This document shows positions 8,990 to 17,906 of a stretch of 64,000 bases of DNA, in pieces. Every line of letters starts with the position of its first letter. Within the stretch, counting starts at the first letter, position 1. Made by a program: the position numbers and the translations under genes. The notes beneath the pieces were generated by a model, which worked only from the letters and a program-made list of their open reading frames with translations, was not told the origin of the DNA and did not search any database. This DNA comes from Ypsolopha sequella (Eukaryota; Arthropoda; Insecta; Lepidoptera; Ypsolophidae). Where the stretch lies: the NCBI GenBank assembly GCA_934047225.1, contig OW204005.1, positions 20,840,396 through 20,904,395 of the forward strand. The letters are read 5' to 3'.

Positions 8990-10898
8990 TCTGTATATAT
9001 AAAATTCAAAGTCCTGACTGACTGACTGACTGACTTACTGACTAACTGACTGATATATCAACGCACAGCCTAAACCGCTGGTCCTATAGACTTGAAATTT
9101 TGCATATAGATACCTTACATAGCGTAGGCATCCACTAAGGAAGGATTTTTCAAAATTTACTAACTAAAGGGGTGAAACGGGTGTCCAAAATTTGTATGGG
9201 GAAACAAGATTAGTTAGACTATTTTATTCCACACTTCACAGGAGTTCTCTTATCTATAAATGAGTAAACATGTGTTTCAGGTTTTTTATAATTCAACCCC
9301 TATAAGGGGGAAATGGGGTGACAAATTCTGAAAATCAACATGGGTAAAGTTTGTATGGTTTATCGGGTCGCTGACTACAAAAACAACAACGATTTCTAAA
9401 TCCAATGTAGTGGACGTGAAATACCATCATCCCCTGTTGGGGTGCGGTGGGGTTGAAATGTTGAAATGTGTAAATATCAATATGGGTGTCGTTTTTATGG
9501 TTTTTTTGGACGTTAATTGCAAAAATGGCATCGATTTGAAATTTGATATAGTGGACATGAAAATTCTTGAAAGTATGTGTGCCAGAGCAAATCGGCTGTA
9601 ACAAACGGAGAGACAGACAGCCACACAAGTGATCCTTTTAAGATTCCATATTTTACTTTTGAGGTATCTATCTATTTCTATATGCACAATCTATCTATCT
9701 GTCTGTCTATTTATCTATCTATATGTATATGTCGTGGCCATATCGTAGAATTGACCATTTCGTGATCTGAGAATCTAAAAAGGCCGACTTGGGTGAACCA
9801 TAAAATGATCTGAAAGTAGGATAGAGTCAGAATTTTTTCACGCGTGCAAACGAGACGGCAATAGAACAGAATCATAATATGATTCATGCAAAATGGCCTT
9901 TTTAGAGGACCTGGTTGGCCATATCGTATTTCTGTTAAAATTGGGAGGGTCGCCTCGCTCCGCTCCGCTTCGCTCGGCTCTCCAAATGTATTTACATATA
10001 AACCTAACACGCTTTTCCTCGCTCCGCTTCGCTTCGCTCGTCGTCGCACCTATTTTTTACTTTTGGTGAAAGATTTTTGATTCCATACTTTACAATCTGC
10101 CCAACCAGATCATGAAATAGTCAATTCTACGATATGGTCACGACATATATACCTATATATCCCAGCAAAATATCTTTGGAACGGAAGGTGGTACATCCCT
10201 AAGGCTCGGACCATGGGGTGCCAAAATAACTTTGACGGCCTGTATCTCCCAAATGTTGATGGGTGTCTAAGACAAGGTCTCGATGAGATCTACCAGCTGA
10301 AAGTATCAAAACTGTACGTGCCCGTATCTCCCAAACGGCTGATGCTAGACCCATGTTCATGGCACTCTAAGAAAAGAGCTTGGCGAGATCTAGACGATGG
10401 AAAAAAAGTAAAAATAAAAAATTTACAAAATTTTGTTTGGCCATATCTCCCGAACGGCCAATTGTAAGGAGTTCGGGTTTCAACTATAGTGATCGGTCAA
10501 GCTGGCAAACAAAAAAAAATTTGAATTTGACAGGTTTTGACAGTTTTTTGACAGGTCCAAAAAAGTATTCCGATTTGCATGAAACTCAGTATCAAGGGGC
10601 ATTTGGGGTCGCCGATTACGCTGCCGTATTCAAATTTGACATTTTTTGAGATCTGATGGGGTTTTGACACTTTTTCGGAAAAACTTTGATCGCTGAGTCC
10701 CCGTATTTGGCACTCTGGCGAGGCCAAAGGCCGAGCCAAGTTCCAAGAGGCCGAAAAACGAGCCTGTGAGAACGCGCCCGCAAGGCCGAAGGGGAGTCAA
10801 GGTCAAGGAAGGCTAAGAGCACTTATAATGTTTGTTTCTGAAAAAAATATAATTTATTTCCTGTAGGCCACGCGGGCGAAGCCGCGGGCAGAAGCTAG
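8990..10898 (+). mobile_element. Non-autonomous Helitron-like element
   Basis: The 3' end shows the Helitron signature: the hairpin CGCGGGCGAAGCCGCG (about 10871-10886) followed after 8 bases by CTAG at 10895-10898, then host T. The 5' end begins TCTGTATATATAAAATTC at 8990 after host A, matching the TC start and A/T insertion rule. Near the 5' end is a degenerate (CTGA)n run (about 9013-9052). No Rep/helicase ORF is present, so it would need help in trans. The interior includes a nested TIR element (9728-10149) and sequence of unknown origin with the repeated phrase GTATCTCCCAAA. Other Helitron 3' ends lie at 24576, 43762 (minus) and about 45235. Confidence 0.75.
9728..10149. mobile_element. 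TIR element nested in the Helitron
   Basis: ATGTCGTGGCCATATCGTAG at the left and its near-exact reverse complement at the right (ending about 10149) give TIRs of about 40 bp with roughly four mismatches. The inside has two CGCTCCGCTTCGCTCG-type low-complexity patches (about 9955-9980 and 10017-10040). No transposase. The young-looking TIRs inside the Helitron imply insertion into it, or capture by it. Confidence 0.65.
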
Positions 10899-11850
10899 TT
10901 TATTTATACTCTACTTAATGAGTTCTAGACAATGCAGGGTAAGAAAGTTTTCTGCTCTATTTTCATGCATGAGGCCCCCTCTGAAAAATAATTATTTTTA
11001 AAATAATAAATTTTAAATTCAAAAATTCGGTTTCGGGTCAACATTTTACACAACATATAAAATCAGTTTTTTATCTCATTTCGTCTTAGAGCTAGAGACC
11101 CGCGACAGAGAGACGGACAGCGGAGTGAAATTAATACGGTTCCGATTTGCTCTTTAGTTACGGAACCCAAAAAACACCAGCATACTAGGCTCGAGCTATA
11201 GATATTAGCAAGATAAAGATAAGATAAAGATAGACAAAGGTATTATATGACATAATTTTCTCCTGTCTTGTATTTTTTATCTCTTTATTAAATTAAAGTG
11301 TAGGCTTACTTTTTAAATTTAGTTATTACTAACATTATGAAAAAAAAGACATGATCTTGCTAAGTTTGTTGCCCTTCTTCTTAGCAAGACTAATCGAATG
11401 GGCGCAGTTAGGCATATATTTATTATATTTATTGCAAATATTTATAATATAAATTATTCCTTATTCCTATATTTTTATTTTATTTGAGTGTATTTTTTTT
11501 TATTAACATTATGTAAACCCAACCTTTATTATTCCCCTGCGTATTTCCCCGTATTATTATTTATTACATAAAACTATTCTCTATACACATTATATTATTT
11601 AATTACTTATATTATATTAAAACTGACCTGTAATAAGTATATCTGTTATACCTACATTACATAAATAAATATATTTTATATTTTATTTCATATTAGCTTT
11701 TCCTTATGATGGAAAAATTCTTTTGTTGGACTAAGTTTCTGAAATAAAATATAAAATAAAACGAATAAATACAAACCGTAAAATATTATAAATATACAAA
11801 CTGTACATATTTTATTCAATAATTCAATAATATTTTTTTTCATTTTAGGA
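10899..11850. other. AT-rich intergenic stretch
   Basis: I see no gene. Bases 10975-11175 resemble one end of the GGTTCCG repeat (CAGAGAGACGGACAGCGGAG, then TTAGTTACGGAACCC). Bases 11210-11235 are a short GATAA-rich run. The rest is AT-rich with no structure I can name. Confidence 0.5.
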
Positions 11851-11995
11851 TGTATGAATGAATGAATGAATGAATGAAAACTTTATTGCACAAAAATTAG
11901 AAGATAAGATACATACAAAGAACAGATAGAAGGCAAGGGTGGTCTTATTCCCATAAGAAATTTCTTCCAGTCGACCTTGGGAAAAGATAAAAACA
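11851..11995 (-). mobile_element. LINE 3' UTR tail
   Basis: (TGAA)n at 11853-11878 is followed by ACTTTATTGCACAAAAATTA and a GAAATTTCTTCCAGTCGACC motif. Read on the minus strand this is the usual order in lepidopteran LINE tails: GG..TGGAAGAAATTTC, then TGTGCAATAAAGT, then a simple repeat. No coding part remains. Confidence 0.6.
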
Positions 11996-12401
11996 TTTTT
12001 ATCTTAGAAATTTTAATCAGTGCATAATACAATTATTAAAAAGTTATTTTAAACCCATAATCTAAACATAAATATACCACATACAAATACATACTTAAAT
12101 ACACAGATGCATTACAAATAGGGCTGCCACCTGTCAAAAAGTGTAGGCCCGGAAATTTTATTAAATAATATATTTGACATTACAGGACCAAATAACTTAG
12201 AGAAAATCATCAGAATCCAGTCTTATTATCATTTCAATTATGAAAATATAATATCTATACATATGTTTTATGTTCTAATTCGTGCAGTAAGCTTTTTTCC
12301 AGATTCGCAATTAACAAATTTTAACAGATTAACGCACAGATTTTAATAAAATTCGTACCCTATTACAATATAACCCTAAAGCACAGATTATATAGTAGTT
12401 A
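11996..12401. other. AT-rich stretch, nothing recognised
   Basis: There is no ORF, RNA gene or clear repeat. GGGCTGCCACCTGTCAAAAA at about 12120 may be the end of a dispersed element, but I cannot support it. Confidence 0.4.
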
Positions 12402-12571
12402 CTACGTAAAAGTTAGTTAGTACGCCTAGTTACGTAGTAACTAGGCGTACTAACTAACTACGTAGCTAACTACTAGTAGCTAACTACTACTACTACTACT
12501 ACTACTACTACGTAGCTAACTACGTAGCTAACTACGTAGCTAACTACGTAGTAACTACGTAGTTACTACGC
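12402..12571. repeat. Self-complementary tandem repeat based on CTACGTAG/GTTAGCTAAC
   Basis: The region is built from TACGTAGTAACTA, GCTAACTACGTA and (CTA)n units, most of which are their own reverse complements. It can form many alternative hairpins and sits directly before the 30-bp minisatellite. Confidence 0.85.
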
Positions 12572-12618
12572 CTAAAGGTCAAGTTTATGTTTGTGATTAA
12601 AAAAAAATACCACTAAAA

Positions 12619-13428
12619 GGCGACTCCACTGTACTGTATCCATCAAATGGCGACTCCACTGTACTGTATCCATCAAATGGCGACTCCACTGTACTGTATC
12701 CATCAAATGGCGACTCCACTGTACTGTATCCATCAAATGGCGACTCCACTGTACTGTATCCATCAAATGGCGACTCCACTGTACTGTATCCATCAAATGG
12801 CGACTCCACTGTACTGTATCCATCAAATGGCGACTCCACTGTACTGTATCCATCAAATGGCGACTCCACTGTACTGTATCCATCAAATGGCGACTCCACT
12901 GTACTGTATCCATCAAATGGCGACTCCACTGTACTGTATCCATCAAATGGCGACTCCACTGTACTGTATCCATCAAATGGCGACTCCACTGTACTGTATC
13001 CATCAAATGGCGACTCCACTGTACTGTATCCATCAAATGGCGACTCCACTGTACTGTATCCATCAAATGGCGACTCCACTGTACTGTATCCATCAAATGG
13101 CGACTCCACTGTACTGTATCCATCAAATGGCGACTCCACTGTACTGTATCCATCAAATGGCGACTCCACTGTACTGTATCCATCAAATGGCGACTCCACT
13201 GTACTGTATCCATCAAATGGCGACTCCACTGTACTGTATCCATCAAATGGCGACTCCACTGTACTGTATCCATCAAATGGCGACTCCACTGTACTGTATC
13301 CATCAAATGGCGACTCCACTGTACTGTATCCATCAAATGGCGACTCCACTGTACTGTATCCATCAAATGGCGACTCCACTGTACTGTATCCATCAAATGG
13401 CGACTCCACTGTACTGTATCCATCAAAT
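12619..13428. repeat. Minisatellite: 27 apparently identical copies of a 30-bp unit
   Basis: The unit starts GGCGACTCCACTGTACTGTA and ends TCCATCAAAT. Reading down the lines I find no variant from 12619 to 13428: 810 bp, 27 units. Because 30 is divisible by 3 and the unit lacks stops in three of its frames, three long ORFs arise (plus 12647-13471, minus 12572-13426 and 12597-13436). They are repeats of MATPLYCIHQ, MDTVQWSRHL and FDGYSTVESP. None has features of a real gene, so I treat them as by-products. Perfect identity implies very recent expansion or strong homogenisation; the true copy number may differ from the assembly. Confidence 0.95.
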
Positions 13429-13578
13429 GCTATCAAATGCGTTTCTGTTCATAGTTAAAATAAATAAATAAAATTAAATAATGTTTATTCAGAAACCCAA
13501 CAGTCAAATACAGTAAGCTTATGTAAAAAATGTTGTTATTTTAAATAACAGTAGCAAACTTATAAGTATATATATATA

Positions 13579-14046
13579 TATAACCCTGAAATCTCGAAAA
13601 AAAATCTGCCCTTCCATACATTTCGGCCGAGCGGCTTTGCATTTTTCAATTTTTTTTTTATTTATATTTTTTTTTTATTTCAGATCAATATAAAAGCGAT
13701 GTTTTTTTACAGTCCATATACTTAACAACAGCAACAATTCAATTTAAAATTAAGAAATGTCCAATATAAAATAAAATACAATAAAATTAAACTATGAAAC
13801 AGTAAAATTTATTTTCGTGATACAGGTTTTGTTCCATAGTATAAGTTGTTGTATACCAGTGACTGTATAAGCTCTTCAAATATGGTTACACCTTTTTGTT
13901 ACACGTTGTATATTAATTTTTATATAACGTTAATTTTTTTTTTCGAGATACAGTGTTTGTTCCATAGTATAAGTTGTTCTATACCCGTGACTGTATAAGC
14001 TCTTCAAATATGGTTACACCTTTTTGTTACACGTCACGTTGTGTAT
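13579..14046. mobile_element. Broken and rearranged copies of MITE family M1
   Basis: AACCCTGAAATCTCGAAAAA at 13582, then two direct copies of the right arm at about 13824-13915 and 13943-14040. Each copy includes GAGATACAG or a similar start, ATAAGTTGTTGTATACCAG-like sequence, and GCTCTTCAAATATGGTTACACC. The second differs from the first at few sites, suggesting local duplication. It is directly followed by a complete copy. Confidence 0.7.
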
Positions 14047-14053
14047 TAATTTT

Positions 14054-14313
14054 TATATACAACGTGTAACAAAAAAATGTTACCATATTTGAAGAGCTTA
14101 TTCAGTCACTGGTATAGAACAACTTTTACTATGGACCAAAAAAAAAATCAACTTTTTCATAGAAAAATGCAATGCCGCTCGGCTGAAATGTACGGAAGGG
14201 CAGATTTTTTTTTTGAGATTTCAGGGTTGGCTACATTGTAAAAGTTGTTCTATACCATTGACTGAATAAGCTCTTCAAATATGGTTACACCTTTCTGTTA
14301 CACGTTGTATATA
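14054..14313. mobile_element. Palindromic MITE, family M1, copy 2 (complete)
   Basis: TATATACAACGTGTAACA at the left faces GTTACACGTTGTATATA at the right. Arms of about 110 bp contain GTATAGAACAACTTTTACTA and its complement. Length 260 bp, against 270 bp for the copy at 1966-2235. Confidence 0.85.
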
Positions 14314-14321
14314 AAATATTT

Positions 14322-14712
14322 TTCAATGCATGTGCTCGTAAAGGCCCACTTTTTATGCATCAAAACCGAACAGAAAGTCGATTATTTTGCCCTAGGGCTT
14401 TATTACAATTTTTTTTTTATTTATTTACAATGGTTGGCTAACCTGCAGCCTTTCCTGTGTACCATAGACGTTATACTTTTTTACACCGTTTAACGGCTAT
14501 GGATACAGTCCTTTTGAGCCAATTATAATTTAAAGTTCACAAGATTATATTTGTTTTCATTTCCTCACACTATGCATTGAAAAATGTAGTATGATACACG
14601 GGCGTAAAAGCAATAAATTACTCGGTTACGTTTAAAACACTCGCTACGCTCGTGTTTTGAATCGTCCTCGTAATTTATTCCTTTGCGCCCTTGTAGCATA
14701 AACTACTAAAAA
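14322..14712. mobile_element. Dispersed 390-bp element, copy 1 (hairpin-ended)
   Basis: It matches 42468-42862 over nearly its full length at about 95% by eye, starting AGTATTTTTCAATGCATGTG and ending GCGCCCTTGTAGCATAAACT. It contains the inverted pair TTTTTCAATGCATG/CTATGCATTGAAAAA and a strong hairpin near the 3' end (AAACACTCGCTACGCTCGTGTTT is its stem-loop core, about 14635-14657). No protein is supported. Confidence 0.75.
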
Positions 14713-14805
14713 GTATTTCAATCTTGTGTAATGTAGAAAACCTATGTACATTTTGATAAATTCATGACACCCAATTAATGGTCAGAACTTTCAAAAATAA
14801 TGAAA

Positions 14806-15457
14806 TTAAGGCACTAAAATCGACACTTTTAGAACTTGCATATCTACTTCAGTAAATAATGTATTATTTTGATAAAATAGTATATTATTTTCGGGATCTT
14901 TTTCTAGGAATCTGTTAGAACAGAAACGCGATTAGAGAAATTCGGCTCGATGGAAATATTTATTGAAATGATGTCTTTTTCGACACCAATTCTCCTGGTT
15001 TGACAATTTAGAATGACACATGATCTGCAATTTTATTTTATTAGATAGGTTTTAACGGTATCTTAGACCTGCGGACCTATTATGTATCTCTAGTTGCCTT
15101 CTGGACTGGGTGTCTATCATCAAAAACATAGATATACTATAGAATTCCGATGTCCTAAGGATATTTTCGCACTTGAAGTGACGACACAGATTGTTAACAG
15201 TTCAATACCCACTAAAGGCAATTTTGAAATTTCAGTTTTTATCTATGTTTTTGATGATAGGCACCTCGTTCAGTTGGCAACTAAAGATACAGAATAGGGG
15301 GGCTGGTTAAACAAAATTTTGATAGCAACTTTAGAACATTTTATATTAATAAAAAACCGACTTTTTGCTACTTTTCCACGAATCAGTCCCTCTCGCACTG
15401 AGAGCTTTTTCGGATATGGAGTAACAGGGACGCTAAAACTTTTACATATCGCCTTAA
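14806..15457. mobile_element. TTAA/GGCG family element, copy E (with nested MITE)
   Basis: It begins TTAAGGCACTAAAATCGACA and ends ACATATCGCCTTAA. Inside are the family blocks GAAATATTTATTGAAATGAT and GTCCCTCTCGCACTGAGAGC. It is longer than its relatives (652 against about 420-437 bp) because a 205-bp palindromic MITE lies at 15085-15289. The left TIR is weaker than in copies A and B. Confidence 0.7.
15085..15289. mobile_element. Palindromic MITE nested in copy E
   Basis: TATCTCTAGTTGCC...GTGTCTATCATCAAAAACAT on the left is the near reverse complement of ATGTTTTTGATGATAGGCAC...GGCAACTAAAGATA on the right. About 50-bp arms surround a 100-bp centre with no ORF. Confidence 0.75.
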
Positions 15458-15979
15458 CAGACTTCGATCCCTTCATCACCCAATGAGAGTGCATTAGAGA
15501 ACACAGTTCCCCCATTTATAGAACATTTTCTTTTAACACGTTGACTGACACTGGTGCTCGGCTCACACGCTGAGATTGACCTAGGAAACCTTTTAAAATG
15601 TGTTTGTGAGTCTTGTTACGACTTATAGCTTATACAGGGTGTCAATTTGGTCTACAACTTTATTATGTGATGTTTGTTCAAAAAAACAGTTTTTTTTTTT
15701 AAACCTCTTGAGAAAGGATTTATGCCCTTTTTTATATCCTAAAATTATCTTGATATACGGTAACAGCGGCGTGGAGCGCTAGTACTTACCTTCTTGGTTG
15801 TCCTTCTCATACCGCAATAAGGAAGTTTCCTTTGACTTAAAAACAATAAAGCTTGTATACATTCTAAGAAAATAAAAATATAGTAAATGTGGTAAAAGAA
15901 TGATTTCATTATCTTGATAAATTACGAAGTTATTCAATTCAAATACTAAACCCGTACAAATAAAAAAATACGCGCGGAG
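15458..15979. other. Intergenic stretch upstream of the 16123 exon
   Basis: No gene seen. ACAGGGTGTCAATTTGGTCT at about 15638 resembles in inverted form the phrase GACCAAATCAACACCCTGTA at 22285-22304, perhaps two ends of the same dispersed element. Confidence 0.4.
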
Positions 15980-16122
15980 GATTCACGCTGTGACGTCACA
16001 GCATCCGTCGCCGCGGTTTGGGGCGAGACGGAATGCACTAAAACTGCTTATCCCGGCCTATAAGGTCGTGTTTATTGCTCGCAGTATCTCGGACACAGTG
16101 TTTGTGTTAAATCGTAAACTTT
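15980..16122 (+). promoter_or_regulatory. Promoter-like GC-rich region with a CRE-type TGACGTCA
   Basis: GC content and CpG density jump against AT-rich surroundings. TGTGACGTCACA at about 15991 is a palindromic cAMP-response/ATF-type site. The 5' leader then leads into the ATG at 16123 with an exon and a good splice donor. This is what a first-exon promoter would look like, but no TATA or initiator can be assigned with confidence. Confidence 0.45.
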
Positions 16123-16310
16123 ATGTCTTATATAACAAATTCCTATTTTAATAAGGGAAAAGATTTAATTAAAATTTGGACGATGGAAAGTGGTTTTGTA
16201 CGGGGACAATCCGATAACATACCAAAAGTCGACATGGCTATGGTTTTGGACTTTTTAACAAACAATCCGTTGTACACAAGTGCAGAGGTCAGAGGTGTTA
16301 AACTTTCAAC
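16123..16310 (+). CDS. Probable first coding exon of an unidentified host gene or gene-like repeat
   Basis: The ATG opens 62 codons plus two bases and ends exactly at CAAC|GTAAGTACT, a strong donor. The peptide starts MSYITNSYFNKGKDLIKIWT and continues MESGFVRGQSDNIPKVDMA, then LTNNPLYTSAEVRGVK. It is hydrophilic with no signal peptide. I have a weak memory of similar N-termini in multi-copy lepidopteran proteins with a SWIM zinc finger and a YqaJ-like nuclease; that is not verified. No second exon can be identified: an LINE of about 4.3 kb begins about 400 bp downstream, so the rest may lie beyond it, or the exon may be a stranded remnant. Confidence 0.5.
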
Positions 16311-16389
16311 GTAAGTACTAAGTACCTAGGTACACATATCTACCTATCTACCTATATCTTTTTTTCTCGCTCAGATGTCGCTTGCGACT

Positions 16390-16697
16390 GACGTGTTTGC
16401 TGTTTTACGCTCATTTTAAATTTTTATTTCTTTTTCCAAATTTAATCAGTTACATCAGATTCGTTACTTATCGGACCCTCTCGTTTTGTCCTGGGTGGCT
16501 GCCCATATATGTTGGTGGCCATATTGGTTTCTGTAGAGTGCCATCTCGCTCATCCCTTTTGCCGTTGAAGTGTTGTGGTTTTTGGAAGTGCGTGTTGAGT
16601 GAATTAACAATAGAAAAAGATACCCTGCTGACTGGAATCGAACCGGTATCCATCGGAGCGCAAGTCGACCGCCAGACCGCTGAGCTACAGTGAAGTG
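16390..16697 (-). mobile_element. tRNA-derived SINE-like repeat
   Basis: The minus strand starts ACTGTAGCTCAGCGGTCTGG (A-box-like TAGCTCAGCGG) and has GGTTCGATTCCAG (B box) 45 bases later, the internal Pol III promoter layout of a tRNA-derived SINE. The following body, about 220 bp, includes CTCAACACGCACTTCCAAAA. Stems of a cloverleaf are poor, so it is not a tRNA gene. Confidence 0.5.
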
Positions 16698-16813
16698 TAC
16701 AACGTATGGCGAATTAACGCATTGCTAGGCGTTACCTCTGTACCACGGTGTCCGCGACAGCGAAGCGATAAGTATCGTTCTTATACCGATTTCATAATAC
16801 CGAAATATACAAA

Positions 16814-17860
16814 ATGAGTTTGTGTACCAAATGTAACCGTGCAACGAGTCCTACAGACAAAATGACTTGTTCAGCGTGCAAGGACTTGTTCCATTATGAA
16901 TGTGTCAACATAACTAAAGAAAACTTTACTAAGCTCTCTCAGAGATCCAAATCTACTTGGAAGTGTCCAGAATGCAAGTTTCCCCGCAAAGCAGCTGGCA
17001 GTTCACCTGCCAATGAGTCTTCTAACATAGATCTCTCTGATAATCAAAATTACCTAACCACTGAGTTGTTTGAGAAACGCATTAACGAACAAGAAACTAA
17101 GCTTATTGAGAAGATCAACGAAATTGTGAATAAGGCTTTACAACATGTTCAAACACAATTAGAGGGTTTCCAGAAAGACCTTGAAAAGTTACCAGACTTG
17201 TTCGACGCTGTTCAGTTTATGTCAGAGCAATATGAAAAAATCAACGCGGAAGTAAAAGATCTCTCCTCAGCCAACAAACGGCTGCAGGCTGAAAACGTGC
17301 AGCTGCATGAAAATATTGCAGATCTTAATACACGTGTGTCGCAAATGGAACAGCAATCTCGAGAAAACAACGTGGAACTACAATGCATCCCTGAACACCC
17401 CAACGAAAATCTGCTTACAACTTTTCAACAACTGGCCAGAGTCGTGGCGTGCCCAGTTGAGGATCGGGATTTGTTGTCTATCACCAGAGTAGCTAAACAA
17501 CAAGCGAAATCACCGAGACCCAGAGCTATTATCGTCAAATTTACCTCCGTACGTGCACGCGATATTCTACTGGCGTCCTGTTACAAATATAATAAGGAGA
17601 ATGCAAACGACAAACTGAATAGCTCCTTGCTGGGTATTGACGGCGACAAGCACCCAATTTATGTATCAGAACACTTATCTCCAGGAAACCGTGCCCTGCA
17701 GGCTCAGGCTCGTGCTTTTAAAAAGGACCATAACTACAAGTACCTGTGGGTACGTAATGGACGTGTTCTCATCAGAAAAGACGATGGAGCTGTGTCAATC
17801 TGGGTTAAAAATAGCGACGTGATTAAAAATCTCGCTGGCGGAAAGCCTGACTCGAATTAA
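16814..17860 (+). CDS. LINE ORF1: PHD finger, coiled-coil, FP25K-like C-terminal domain
   Basis: 348 residues. The PHD-type zinc finger ligands are C4, C7, C19, C22, H27, C30, C51 and C54, with Trp49 two residues before C51 as in PHD fingers. Residues about 88-175 are charged and heptad-like (coiled coil), suited to multimer formation. Residues about 190-340 (VELQCIPEHPNENLL, then SPRPRAIIVKFTSVRARD, then YVSEHLSPGNRALQAQARAF) resemble the baculovirus FP25K-like C-terminal domain found in many insect LINE ORF1 proteins. The expected role is RNA binding and RNP assembly. The start at 16814 is the first ATG and directly precedes the first zinc ligand. Confidence 0.85.
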   Translation: MSLCTKCNRATSPTDKMTCSACKDLFHYECVNITKENFTKLSQRSKSTWKCPECKFPRKAAGSSPANESSNIDLSDNQNYLTTELFEKRINEQETKLIEKINEIVNKALQHVQTQLEGFQKDLEKLPDLFDAVQFMSEQYEKINAEVKDLSSANKRLQAENVQLHENIADLNTRVSQMEQQSRENNVELQCIPEHPNENLLTTFQQLARVVACPVEDRDLLSITRVAKQQAKSPRPRAIIVKFTSVRARDILLASCYKYNKENANDKLNSSLLGIDGDKHPIYVSEHLSPGNRALQAQARAFKKDHNYKYLWVRNGRVLIRKDDGAVSIWVKNSDVIKNLAGGKPDSN

Positions 17861-17906
17861 TTCAGTTACTTTAAAGTGCACGTTAGGTATAAAACAAAAG
17901 TTTAAG

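Noticed and set aside
12619..13428. CRISPR-like array
   Set aside because: Units are directly contiguous with no spacers, and the surroundings are those of an insect nuclear genome.
12572..13471. Long repetitive ORFs on both strands (274-284 codons)
   Set aside because: They exist only because a 30-bp repeat without stops is divisible by 3; no start context, domain or codon signal supports a protein.
16814..17860. Host PHD-finger gene
   Set aside because: The PHD finger is followed by a coiled coil and FP25K-like tail and directly by an APE/RT ORF, so it is LINE ORF1.
16814..17860. Baculovirus insertion suggested by the FP25K-like domain
   Set aside because: This domain is common in insect LINE ORF1 proteins; no other viral gene is present.
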